From: Lachnospiraceae bacterium
GTDB taxonomy: Bacteria > Bacillota_A > Clostridia > Lachnospirales > Lachnospiraceae
Assembly: GCA_009774655.1 (NCBI GenBank)
Contig: VSOD01000142.1
Span: 1-9,373, forward strand
Direction of reading: 5' to 3'
DNA: 9,373 nt
In this document: piece by piece, positions 1 through 5,949 of the stretch
How positions within the stretch are numbered: position 1 is the stretch's first letter
Layout of the letters: the number at the start of each line of letters is the position of its first letter
Made by a program: the position numbers and the translations under genes
The notes under the pieces: model-generated
What the model was told of the DNA's origin: nothing
Database searches by the model: none
What the model saw: only the letters and a program-made list of their open reading frames with translations

Positions 1-1425
1 CTCAAAGACACAAAATTAATTACACCCTCTTATTATACAACGAAAATAATTTAATTGGTAGACTGTATCGTTATTTTTATATTTATTTTAAAACCTTTTC
101 CATGCCTACGATTGAAACCCTGTTCCTACTGGTTTTATCCATACTGGCTATGGAGTCGGCAGATTCTATCCGTTCTTTGTACAGGCATTTTCTATCAGGG
201 ATTACGCAGAAATCCCTAAATGCATTTTACTATGCATGTTCCTATGCAAAAGCCGATTATTCCAAATTTATGAATACCACTGCTGGCATAGCGCTGAAAC
301 TTATACCGGATAAACTCCGGTCACAGCCTGTCTTTCTTTGCATTGATGATACGATGGTCTCTAAATTTGGCAAAAAATTTGAGGATGTTTCAAAACTCTT
401 TGACCACGCCGCACATAATGGCTCAAACTATCTGAACGGGCATTGTTTTGTAAGTGTAATGCTCTGCGTGCCAGTGTGGAACAAAAGCAAAATCCACTAT
501 CTTTCCGTACCGCTTGGATACCGCATGTGGCAGAAAAAGGAATCCAAACTGGAACTGGCTGCATCCATGATCCGCCAGGTAATGCCGCAATTCAGCGGCA
601 GAAAAAATGTCATCATCCTGTGTGACAGCTGGTATGTAAAAAAGAACCTCGTTTCTATTGTGGACGAATATGAAAACCTTGACCTTATAGGGAATGCAAG
701 GTCTGACTCTGCCATTTATGACCTGCCGCCGCAGCGGACCGGAAAAAGAGGACGGCCTGCACTGCACGGAAAAAAACTTTCCATTCATGATGATTTTATA
801 TTGACCAATGAAAAAATTGGAGATTACTATATTGCTGCACGCAGCGTCCTTACAAATATTTTTGGCAGCAGAAAGGTTATGGCATATGTAACGTCGCCGG
901 AAAAAGAATCCGGCAGCAGACGTCTGTTTTTTAGCACCATTTTTCCAGAACAGCTGGAGATATTCTGTGCATGGCAGGAGAAGTCACCACTGAACCAGAC
1001 AGGCAGTGATCGTATGCAGTTTCTGCCACTGCTTCTATATGTATTCCGATGGAACATAGAAGTTAGTTATTACGAACAGAAAACATTCTGGTCACTGTGC
1101 AGCTACATGGTGCGCAGCCGTAAAGGTATCGAAATGCTGGTCAATCTGGTCAATATTACATATTGCACAATGAAGCTTCTGCCATATCAGGACGAAGCTT
1201 TTTCAAAGTACCAGACGGAAAGTGTGCAGGAATTTAGATTTGCCCTCAGCGAACAAATTCGCCAGCAGGTATTTTATGCTATTTTCGTGAAAAATATCGA
1301 AACCAGCATAAAATCCAAAACAATAATGAATGCCTTAAAACAGTTAATTCGGCAACAAGGGTATCATCTATAAAAGTTGTAAAGTCGTGTTAGTATATAG
1401 AGAAAAAGTTTATAAACACACTTGA
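1..1425 (+). mobile_element. IS4-type insertion sequence, left end outside the window
   Basis: The stretch holds one DDE transposase gene plus about 50 AT-rich non-coding bases after its stop. Homology to an aldo/keto reductase begins abruptly at about 1426, which places the right end of the element near 1421-1427 (cacacttgaca). The left end is not visible: the transposase frame is open back to the window edge, so the start of the element lies upstream. I could therefore not pair terminal inverted repeats or find a target-site duplication. The region is visibly more AT-rich than the genes that follow, consistent with an acquired element. The exact right boundary is uncertain by several bases. 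Confidence 0.8.
3..1373 (+). CDS. IS4-family-like DDE transposase, 5' partial
   Basis: This is the transposase of the insertion sequence and would cut and join the element's ends with an RNase H-fold DDE active site. The visible acidic residues are the Asp-Asp-Thr motif (codons 345-353, in CIDDTM), a second Asp (codon 624, in ILCDSWY) and the Glu (codon 1059) in a W-N-I-E-V-S-Y-Y-E-Q-K signature, with Lys seven residues after the Glu as in IS4/IS701-type enzymes. A basic insert (GKRGRPALHGKK) lies between the second Asp and the Glu. The first ATG is at 102, but it has no clear ribosome binding site. The frame is open with no ATG, GTG or TTG back to position 3, and the codons from 3 to 101 read as a plausible N-terminal helix region ending LYRYFYIYFKTFS. 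I therefore call the gene partial at its 5' end. No internal stop or frameshift is seen, so it may be functional. The exact IS subfamily is not certain. Confidence 0.85.
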   Translation, partial: QRHKINYTLLLYNENNLIGRLYRYFYIYFKTFSMPTIETLFLLVLSILAMESADSIRSLYRHFLSGITQKSLNAFYYACSYAKADYSKFMNTTAGIALKLIPDKLRSQPVFLCIDDTMVSKFGKKFEDVSKLFDHAAHNGSNYLNGHCFVSVMLCVPVWNKSKIHYLSVPLGYRMWQKKESKLELAASMIRQVMPQFSGRKNVIILCDSWYVKKNLVSIVDEYENLDLIGNARSDSAIYDLPPQRTGKRGRPALHGKKLSIHDDFILTNEKIGDYYIAARSVLTNIFGSRKVMAYVTSPEKESGSRRLFFSTIFPEQLEIFCAWQEKSPLNQTGSDRMQFLPLLLYVFRWNIEVSYYEQKTFWSLCSYMVRSRKGIEMLVNLVNITYCTMKLLPYQDEAFSKYQTESVQEFRFALSEQIRQQVFYAIFVKNIETSIKSKTIMNALKQLIRQQGYHL

Positions 1426-2148
1426 CAATACTTCTCTGAGGAAGCAGTCGGCAAAGGTGTAAAGAGGGCGGTTGCGGACGGGCTGGCTACAAGGGAAGAA
1501 CTTTTCATCACTACAAAGGTATGGGTGCAGGATGCAAAAAGCGAAGAAACGGCATATGAGGCTGTCAAGTCATCCCTGGCAAAGCTGGATATGTCCTATG
1601 TTGACCTCATCCTGCTTCATCAGCCTATGGGAGATTATTTTGCGGCATATCGCGGGATTGAGAAGGCCTATAAGGAAGGGCTTGCAAAGGCTGTGGGCGT
1701 GGCAAACTTTTATCCGGCAATCCTTGCCAATCTTTGTGAAAACGTAGATGTGATTCCTGCCGTCAATCAGGTAGAACTGCATCCGTTCTTTGTGCAGGCA
1801 AAAGCCCTTGAAAATATGAAAGCATATGGCGTGGCGCCGCAGGCATGGGGACCGCTGGCAGAAGGCAGGCATGGCATCTTTACCGATCCGGAACTTGTGG
1901 AGATTGGGAAAAAATACGGCAAGAGTGCGGCGCAGGTCGTTTTGAAATGGAATGTACAGCGCGGCGTGTCCATTATTCCGAAATCGGTGCATGTGGAAAG
2001 GATGGAGCAGAATATCGACATTTGGGATTTTACGCTTACGGATGACGAGATGGCGAAGATTGCGGCAAAAGACCTGGGACACAGTGAGATTGTCAACCAT
2101 GATGACCCGGCGTTTGTCAAAATGCTCTGCGGAAGGAACATTCACTGA
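1426..2148 (+). pseudogene. aldo/keto reductase, N-terminus removed by IS insertion
   Basis: About 240 residues of an NADPH-dependent aldo/keto reductase (AKR, 2,5-diketo-gluconate reductase-like) are readable from codon 1426, directly after the IS end. The family is normally about 275-280 residues, so roughly the first 40 are missing. The frame starts Q-Y-F-S-E-E-A-V-G. The Tyr at 1429-1431 sits where the catalytic Tyr is expected (Y-x-N-E-x-x-V-G). The catalytic Lys is at 1516-1518 (ITTKVW) and the His at 1618-1620 (LLHQP). The catalytic Asp and the first barrel strands are absent. Further matches are GVANF, the NQVELHPFF strand and the C-terminal NADPH-binding IIPKSVHVERMEQN. An in-frame TGA at 1423-1425, contributed by the IS end, prevents read-through from the transposase side. 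A GTG at 1525 could start a 207-residue product, but it would lack Asp, Tyr and Lys. I infer a once-functional gene inactivated recently, because the rest shows no frameshift. Confidence 0.85.
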
Positions 2149-2264
2149 GCCAAAGGGCGCTTTAGGAAAATACAGATGTGGACGCAAGACATTGGCACAA
2201 TGTTCTGCGAACTGAAACAGGAAAGCATGAAGAAATATTAAAAAGGGAAAGGCGGTAGGAATTT
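2149..2264. other. short intergenic stretch after the broken reductase gene
   Basis: No gene is supported here. The frame of the aldo/keto reductase reopens right after its TGA and continues 29 codons to a TAA at 2239-2241, with an internal ATG at 2176 (MWTQDIGTMFCELKQ). This has no ribosome binding site and no recognisable family, so it may be chance or a gene remnant. The last bases carry a purine-rich tract (aaagggaaaggcggtagga) that serves as leader and ribosome binding site for the next gene at 2265. Confidence 0.4.
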
Positions 2265-2591
2265 ATGGCAAAAAAGCAGACAGCAGGAAGGGACAGACTG
2301 GGAGATTTGGCACCTAAATTTGCGGAATTAAATGATGATATTTTATTTGGGGAGGTATGGTCGAGGGAGGAACAGCTTTCAGCAAGGGACCGGAGTATGA
2401 TCACTATTGCGGCGCTCTTTTCAGCAGGATTGTACCCGCAGTTAAAATCCCATCTGGTACTTGGAAAGGAACATGGAATTACAAAGGAAGAAGCGGTGGA
2501 AATCGTGACACAACTTGCGTTTTACTGCGGCTGGCCGAAAGCATGGAGTACATTTCCAATGATTCAGGAAGTATATGGAACAGAAGATTAA
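2265..2591 (+). CDS. carboxymuconolactone decarboxylase-family protein
   Basis: This 108-residue cytoplasmic protein has the compact all-helical fold of the CMD/AhpD superfamily. The signature block is R-D-R-S-M-I-T-I-A-A-L (residues 41-51), then L-K-S-H-L (60-64), H-G-I-T-K-E-E-A-V-E (70-79) and Q-L-A-F-Y-C-G-W-P-K-A (83-93). The C-x-x-C pair of the AhpD peroxidase branch is absent; the only Cys is residue 88. It therefore belongs to the CMD-like branch and no peroxidase activity should be assumed. Length is normal for a single-domain member. The start ATG follows AGGA with a gap of four bases. Small CMD proteins often sit beside aldo/keto reductases and flavodoxins in Clostridia, which fits the broken reductase upstream and the flavodoxin genes downstream. 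The substrate cannot be told from sequence. Confidence 0.88.
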   Translation: MAKKQTAGRDRLGDLAPKFAELNDDILFGEVWSREEQLSARDRSMITIAALFSAGLYPQLKSHLVLGKEHGITKEEAVEIVTQLAFYCGWPKAWSTFPMIQEVYGTED

Positions 2592-2699
2592 TCCCGAGGA
2601 GAGCAGACTCTGCTGGCAACATTCGGTAGAAAGGGTCAGTTAGGAATATCTGGCGAAAGAAGATGAGCGAAGCTGTGAAAAACTGACGGAACAATATGG
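2592..2699. other. non-coding gap after the CMD gene
   Basis: I see no gene in this stretch. Short open frames exist (for example one continuing NPEESRLCWQHSV in the +1 frame) but each is interrupted within about 20 codons and lacks a start with a ribosome binding site. The stretch may be decayed coding sequence. It leads into the dyad and terminator that follow. Confidence 0.4.
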
Positions 2700-2729
2700 A
2701 TCAGTTATAAACTTAAGGTATAAACTGAT
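2700..2729. repeat. imperfect inverted repeat (dyad) upstream of a terminator
   Basis: ATCAGTTATA (2700-2709) is the inverse complement of TATAAACTGAT (2719-2729) apart from one bulged A, with a 9-base spacer AACTTAAGG. It lies four bases before the terminator stem. It could be a protein-binding operator-like dyad or an extra RNA hairpin. Nothing in the sequence decides between these, and no regulator gene is visible in the window. Confidence 0.4.
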
Positions 2730-2733
2730 GAAC

Positions 2734-2766
2734 AAATCGAGACTTCTTATGAGGTCTCGATTTTTC
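2734..2766 (+). terminator. intrinsic transcription terminator
   Basis: AAATCGAGAC (2734-2743) pairs perfectly with GTCTCGATTT (2754-2763). The stem can extend inward by three pairs (TTC with GAG, one G-T wobble), leaving a TTAT loop. A run of five T (2761-2765) overlaps the stem's 3' arm. It should end transcription coming from the CMD gene and the IS side, isolating the cluster downstream. Confidence 0.85.
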
Positions 2767-2772
2767 TATAAT
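2744..2772 (+). promoter_or_regulatory. candidate sigma-A promoter for the redox cluster
   Basis: A perfect -10 hexamer TATAAT lies at 2767-2772, immediately after the terminator T-run. Seventeen bases upstream is TTCTTA (2744-2749), a weak -35 match that falls inside the terminator loop. A start about seven bases after the -10 would give a leader of roughly 28 bases before the ATG at 2807. The position, between a terminator and the first gene of the cluster, supports it. The poor -35 suggests weak or activated expression, or a chance -10 in AT-rich DNA. Confidence 0.4.
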
Positions 2773-2792
2773 AAAGGAAAGAATTTTTTAGA

Positions 2793-2797
2793 AAGGA
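2793..2797 (+). promoter_or_regulatory. ribosome binding site that decides the start at 2807
   Basis: AAGGA at 2793-2797 abuts an ATG at 2798 but lies nine bases before the in-frame ATG at 2807. Only the second spacing suits initiation, so the shorter protein is preferred. Confidence 0.6.
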
Positions 2798-2806
2798 ATG
2801 TTGAGG

Positions 2807-3589
2807 ATGGAGAATAGAAAGAAATTAGGGGCAATTTTAATCGGTGTGGTTCTTGCATTACAAACAGCAGGCTGTGGAAAGACGGAACCGCCTGTAAACG
2901 GCGGCAGTACGCAGAACGATATTCCTGCCTCTGAGGAAACGGGTCAGAGCAGTGTGGGAGCTCAAGGGAATACTTCTGGAAAAATATCCGATGAAGACCT
3001 GCAACAAAGTGAAATGACCGATGCAGAAAATACAGAGAACACAGGTGAAAGCAAAGTTTTGGTTGCTTATTTTACCGCAGGTGAGAACAGTGACGTGGAC
3101 GTGGTTTCCTCCGCAAGCGTGACGACAGTGGATGGGGAGGCAAAAGGCCGTCTTCGGGCAGTGGCAGATATGATTCAGGCTCAGACGGGCGGGACACTTT
3201 TTTCCATACAGACATCCGTGGATTATCCCGGAGACGGCGGTGCGTTAATAGATTATGCTGCAGAAGAACAGGAGGAAGACGCGCGGCCGGAGCTGACGAG
3301 CCATATAGAAAATCCGGACGATTATGATGTTATTTTTGTCGGATACCCTACATGGTGGTATGACATGCCGCAGGCTCTATACAGTTTTTTTGATGAATAT
3401 GATTTTTCGGGGAAAACGATCATTCCTTTTAATGTGCATAACGGAAGCCGCTTTTCGGGGACCATTGAAACCATTCAGGATCTGGAGCCGGATGCGGAAG
3501 TGATCACAGACGGTTTTACCGTCAGCGAAAGAGATGTGGCAGGAGCTGCCGGTGATGTGGCGGACTGGCTCGGAGGATTAGGATATTAG
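2807..3589 (+). CDS. flavodoxin-like lipoprotein
   Basis: This 260-residue exported, membrane-anchored protein carries a flavodoxin domain (Flavodoxin_4-like). A basic start (ENRKK) and a hydrophobic segment lead to a lipobox-type T-A-G-C with lipidated Cys23. A Ser/Glu/Asn-rich flexible linker runs to about residue 82. The domain starts K-V-L-V-A-Y-F-T-A-G-E-N-S-D (83-96), the flavin phosphate-loop region. It includes D-V-I-F-V-G-Y-P-T-W-W (about 174-184), whose aromatic residues normally stack on the flavin, and ends with K-T-I-I-P-F-N-V-H-N-G-S-R-F-S-G. The phosphate loop departs from the usual S-x-T-G-N-T (it reads T-A-G-E-N-S) and has an insertion after it, so FMN binding is likely but not certain. 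A flavodoxin outside the membrane needs exported flavin. The ApbE and cytochrome-like genes downstream suggest an extracytoplasmic electron-transfer role (inference). An ATG three codons earlier (2798) is possible but poorly spaced from the ribosome binding site. Confidence 0.85.
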   Translation: MENRKKLGAILIGVVLALQTAGCGKTEPPVNGGSTQNDIPASEETGQSSVGAQGNTSGKISDEDLQQSEMTDAENTENTGESKVLVAYFTAGENSDVDVVSSASVTTVDGEAKGRLRAVADMIQAQTGGTLFSIQTSVDYPGDGGALIDYAAEEQEEDARPELTSHIENPDDYDVIFVGYPTWWYDMPQALYSFFDEYDFSGKTIIPFNVHNGSRFSGTIETIQDLEPDAEVITDGFTVSERDVAGAAGDVADWLGGLGY

Positions 3590-3604
3590 CAGGGGGTAAT
3601 TCGC

Positions 3605-4684
3605 ATGAAACGCAGGATGAGCCGGATACTGGCACTGACATTGGCTGTATTGTGTACGGCATGTTCCGGGAGGCAGACAGAAACAGAATACAGAGACAGC
3701 ACAGTTATTTCAGCAGAGACAGAAAATGCGGATACTGTAAAGGAAGAAACTACAGGATCAGAGGAGGACGTGGTCCCTATGAATAAACAGACGGGTTCGG
3801 GGCAAATACCGGAAGAACTGGAGCAGATACCAGAGGAATATTTTGGAGCGGCATCAGAGCAGGGGACAGTGGAGCGATTAGAATACCAGACATGGGAATC
3901 CATGAGTTATGAAGCTCAGACCACTCAGCTCACAAAAACGGCATATGTATATCTGCCATATGGCTATTCGGGAGAACAGCAATACAATGTGCTTTACCTG
4001 ATGCACGGAGGATGGAGCAATGAGGAGACATATCTTGGCACGCCGGAAAATCCGCATGAATTGAAAAATGTACTCGACCATGCCATACAGGACGGGAGAA
4101 TGACGCCGGTAATCGTGGTATGCCCGACCTATAACAATACGAGTCCGGAGGACAGTGCGGATTATGGTCTGGCGCTGCGGCTGACGGACAATTATCACAA
4201 CGAACTGATGAATGACCTGATTCCGGCTGTGGAGGGAAAGTATCGTACCTACGCAGAGGGGACTTCTTGGCAGGAACTGACGGAAAGCCGCAGCCACCGT
4301 GCTTTTGCCGGATTTTCCATGGGTTCGGTCACTACATGGCATACGTTCCAATACTGCATGGACTATTTTCGGTATTTCCTGCCATCCAGCGGCAATCTGA
4401 CCTCTGACGGGGCGTATATGGAGCGGCTGGTGACGGAAGCGGGATATGGCTCTGAGGATTTCTTTATTTATGCCATGTCCGGTACAGAGGACTTTGCTTA
4501 TGCGGCATTTACCAATCAGATTCAGGCAATGATAAATGCGCCTGGCGGTATTTTTGTTGATGCGGATAATGAAAGGGCGGGTAATTTGGCATACCGGGTG
4601 CAGGAGGGAAATGCGCATGATGGGAATGCCGCCCTGCAGTATATTTATAACGGTTTGATCTGGCTGTGGGCAGAGGAAAAGTAG
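3605..4684 (+). CDS. alpha/beta-hydrolase esterase lipoprotein (esterase D / feruloyl-esterase-like)
   Basis: This 359-residue exported hydrolase starts with a basic signal (KRRMSR) and a hydrophobic stretch ending L-C-T-A-C, which suggests lipidation at Cys20. An acidic Thr/Glu-rich linker runs to about residue 85. The esterase domain has a typical start (TAYVYLPYGY), an oxyanion loop L-M-H-G-G-W (132-137), the nucleophile elbow G-F-S-M-G with Ser238, a likely acid Asp296 (SGTEDF) and a likely catalytic His338 (GNAHDG). This is the order found in the esterase D/XynZ-type family, whose members cleave acetyl, feruloyl or other esters on carbohydrates. The substrate here is unknown. AGGGGGT (3591-3597) is seven bases before the ATG, and the gene begins 15 bases after the flavodoxin lipoprotein, so the two are co-transcribed. 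Its link with a redox cluster is not obvious. It may remove an acyl group from a compound that the neighbours then reduce (speculation). Confidence 0.87.
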   Translation: MKRRMSRILALTLAVLCTACSGRQTETEYRDSTVISAETENADTVKEETTGSEEDVVPMNKQTGSGQIPEELEQIPEEYFGAASEQGTVERLEYQTWESMSYEAQTTQLTKTAYVYLPYGYSGEQQYNVLYLMHGGWSNEETYLGTPENPHELKNVLDHAIQDGRMTPVIVVCPTYNNTSPEDSADYGLALRLTDNYHNELMNDLIPAVEGKYRTYAEGTSWQELTESRSHRAFAGFSMGSVTTWHTFQYCMDYFRYFLPSSGNLTSDGAYMERLVTEAGYGSEDFFIYAMSGTEDFAYAAFTNQIQAMINAPGGIFVDADNERAGNLAYRVQEGNAHDGNAALQYIYNGLIWLWAEEK

Positions 4685-4734
4685 GCGCTCGTCTATTGCA
4701 GGTTATAGTAATTCAAATCTTGTGTAAAGAAAAT

Positions 4735-4740
4735 GGAGGA
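4735..4740 (+). promoter_or_regulatory. ribosome binding site that decides the start at 4748
   Basis: GGAGGA at 4735-4740 is seven bases before the ATG at 4748. An in-frame ATG at 4733 overlaps this site and has no Shine-Dalgarno of its own, so the start at 4748 is preferred. Confidence 0.75.
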
Positions 4741-4747
4741 AGACAGG

Positions 4748-5197
4748 ATGAAAATTTTATTTATTAACGGCAGCCCGAATAAGAAAGGAAACACGGCTGC
4801 ACTGGCGGAAGCGCTTTTGGCAGGGAAAGAGTATGAAACCTTAAACCTGACAGATTACCGGATTGGGAGCTATGGACAGACGTTTGAGGACGACCAACTT
4901 GTGGAGGTTATCGCAAAGATGAAAGAAGCGGAAGTGGTCGTGGTCGGTTCGCCGCTGTACTGGCACAATATCTGCGGTTCCGTGCGCAATGTGCTTGACC
5001 GTTTTTATGGTTTAGTGGAAAATGGCGTGTTTTCGGGGAGAAAATTATATTTTCTGTTTCAGGGCGCTTCCCCGGAGAAATGGATGCTGGAGGCGGGCGA
5101 GTACACCATGAACCGTTTTGCAAAGCTCTATGGTTTTGAATATGCGGGAATGGCAACGAATAAAAATGAGGCGGAAAAACTTGGGAAAGGTATCTGA
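4748..5197 (+). CDS. NADPH-dependent FMN reductase / flavodoxin-fold protein
   Basis: This 149-residue cytoplasmic flavoprotein has no signal sequence. It opens with M-K-I-L-F-I-N-G-S-P-N (1-11), the FMN-phosphate loop of the NADPH-dependent FMN reductase family, followed by K-K-G-N-T. The second flavin loop is V-V-V-G-S-P-L-Y-W-H-N-I-C-G (63-76), continuing S-V-R-N-V-L-D-R-F. Members reduce free or bound flavin, quinones or other small acceptors with NAD(P)H. At 149 residues it is shorter than the usual 170-200, and the C-terminal part after the GMATNKNEAEKL segment is brief, but the frame is intact. It lies 63 bases after the esterase gene and 15 before the next gene. A second, longer relative follows at 5950, so the operon has two distinct flavodoxin-fold reductases. 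The exact substrate is unknown. Confidence 0.85.
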   Translation: MKILFINGSPNKKGNTAALAEALLAGKEYETLNLTDYRIGSYGQTFEDDQLVEVIAKMKEAEVVVVGSPLYWHNICGSVRNVLDRFYGLVENGVFSGRKLYFLFQGASPEKWMLEAGEYTMNRFAKLYGFEYAGMATNKNEAEKLGKGI

Positions 5198-5212
5198 GGA
5201 GGAAAAAGCTGA

Positions 5213-5929
5213 ATGGAAAGACCGTATGTGATCTGCCATATTTTAAGTTCCTTAGACGGAAAGATAACAGGGCCGTTTATGGGAACGGAAGCAGCAGGAG
5301 CCCTTGGTGCAGAGTATGGGAGATACCGGACAGAGATGAATGCGAGAGCGTTATTGTATGGAACCACTACAACAAAGGAATTTACCAGTTTCCGAAAGCC
5401 TGTATTGGAAGAAACGGAGGAAGTGCCGGAAGGGGATTTTGTGGCGGATGACAGGGCAGACCTGTATTTTGTTTCAGTGGATGTGGACGGTGAAATCGGA
5501 TGGGAATCGGGGATATTTTGCAATAAAGGGAGAGCGCCGGCTCATGTGATAGAGGTTTTGACGGCTTCCACTCCGGCAGCTTATAAAGCCTGTCTGCGGA
5601 AAACAGGAGTTTCCTATATTATTGCAGGTGAAAAGGAACTGGACTGTGAGGCGGCAATGAAAAAGCTGTATCAACTTTTTCACATCGAAAAGCTGCTGAT
5701 CTGTGGGGGAGGTATCGTGAACTGGAGTTTTCTTCAGGCTGGTATGGTCGATGAACTCAGCCTGTTTTTGGCGCCGGTAACGGATGGCGGCTGCGGTACG
5801 GCATCTTTATTTACACAGATTCAGTCCTTTACGGAAGGCGAACCGGTAGAGTTCCTATTAAGGGAAACAGAGCAGATAGGGGACGGGGGGCTACGCCTGA
5901 ATTATCAGCCCCAAAACAGAAAGATATAA
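5213..5929 (+). CDS. RibD C-terminal-domain (dihydrofolate reductase-like) reductase
   Basis: This 238-residue cytoplasmic protein consists of a stand-alone RibD_C domain, the reductase half of RibD (5-amino-6-ribosylamino-uracil reductase), with a dihydrofolate reductase fold that binds NADPH. The N-terminus P-Y-V-I-C-H-I-L-S-S-L-D-G-K-I (4-18) is the typical first strand and S-L-D-G-K motif. Near the C-terminal half it has L-L-I-C-G-G-G-I-V-N (the glycine-rich NADPH loop), L-Q-A-G-M-V-D-E-L-S-L and A-P-V-T-D-G-G-C-G. The deaminase domain of true RibD is absent, and no other riboflavin genes are near. It is therefore probably a pyrimidine- or flavin-related reductase recruited to this operon rather than a core riboflavin enzyme. 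AGGAGG overlaps the stop of the previous gene, ten bases before the ATG. Confidence 0.88.
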   Translation: MERPYVICHILSSLDGKITGPFMGTEAAGALGAEYGRYRTEMNARALLYGTTTTKEFTSFRKPVLEETEEVPEGDFVADDRADLYFVSVDVDGEIGWESGIFCNKGRAPAHVIEVLTASTPAAYKACLRKTGVSYIIAGEKELDCEAAMKKLYQLFHIEKLLICGGGIVNWSFLQAGMVDELSLFLAPVTDGGCGTASLFTQIQSFTEGEPVEFLLRETEQIGDGGLRLNYQPQNRKI

Positions 5930-5936
5930 AAATGAT

Positions 5937-5942
5937 AGGAGG
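5937..5942 (+). promoter_or_regulatory. ribosome binding site that decides the start at 5950
   Basis: AGGAGG at 5937-5942 is seven bases before the ATG at 5950. An in-frame ATG at 5932 lies upstream of this site and lacks its own, so the protein begins MKVLLANGSP, matching the family's normal N-terminus. Confidence 0.8.
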
Positions 5943-5949
5943 AGAAGCA

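Noticed and set aside
1422..1450. TTGACA at the IS right end as an outward promoter driving the reductase fragment
   Set aside because: A perfect -35 hexamer is at 1422-1427, but no TATAAT-like sequence occurs 16-18 bases downstream (gcagtc, cagtcg and agtcgg), so a working hybrid promoter is not supported.
1570..2187. Long minus-strand open frame (205 codons)
   Set aside because: It lies antisense to the reductase fragment, which has clear family motifs. The minus frame shows no recognisable domain.
2149..2241. In-frame continuation of the aldo/keto reductase after its TGA as stop-codon read-through or a small gene
   Set aside because: The reductase already has a normal C-terminus, the 29 extra codons match nothing I recognise, and there is no ribosome binding site for the internal ATG at 2176.
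2798..2806. ATG at 2798 as start of the flavodoxin lipoprotein
   Set aside because: The AAGGA ribosome binding site touches it with no spacer, whereas the ATG at 2807 has a nine-base spacing and still gives a full signal sequence.
3878..4618. Long minus-strand open frame (246 codons)
   Set aside because: It is antisense to the esterase gene, rich in His/Arg/Ile as expected from a complementary reading, and has no recognisable family.
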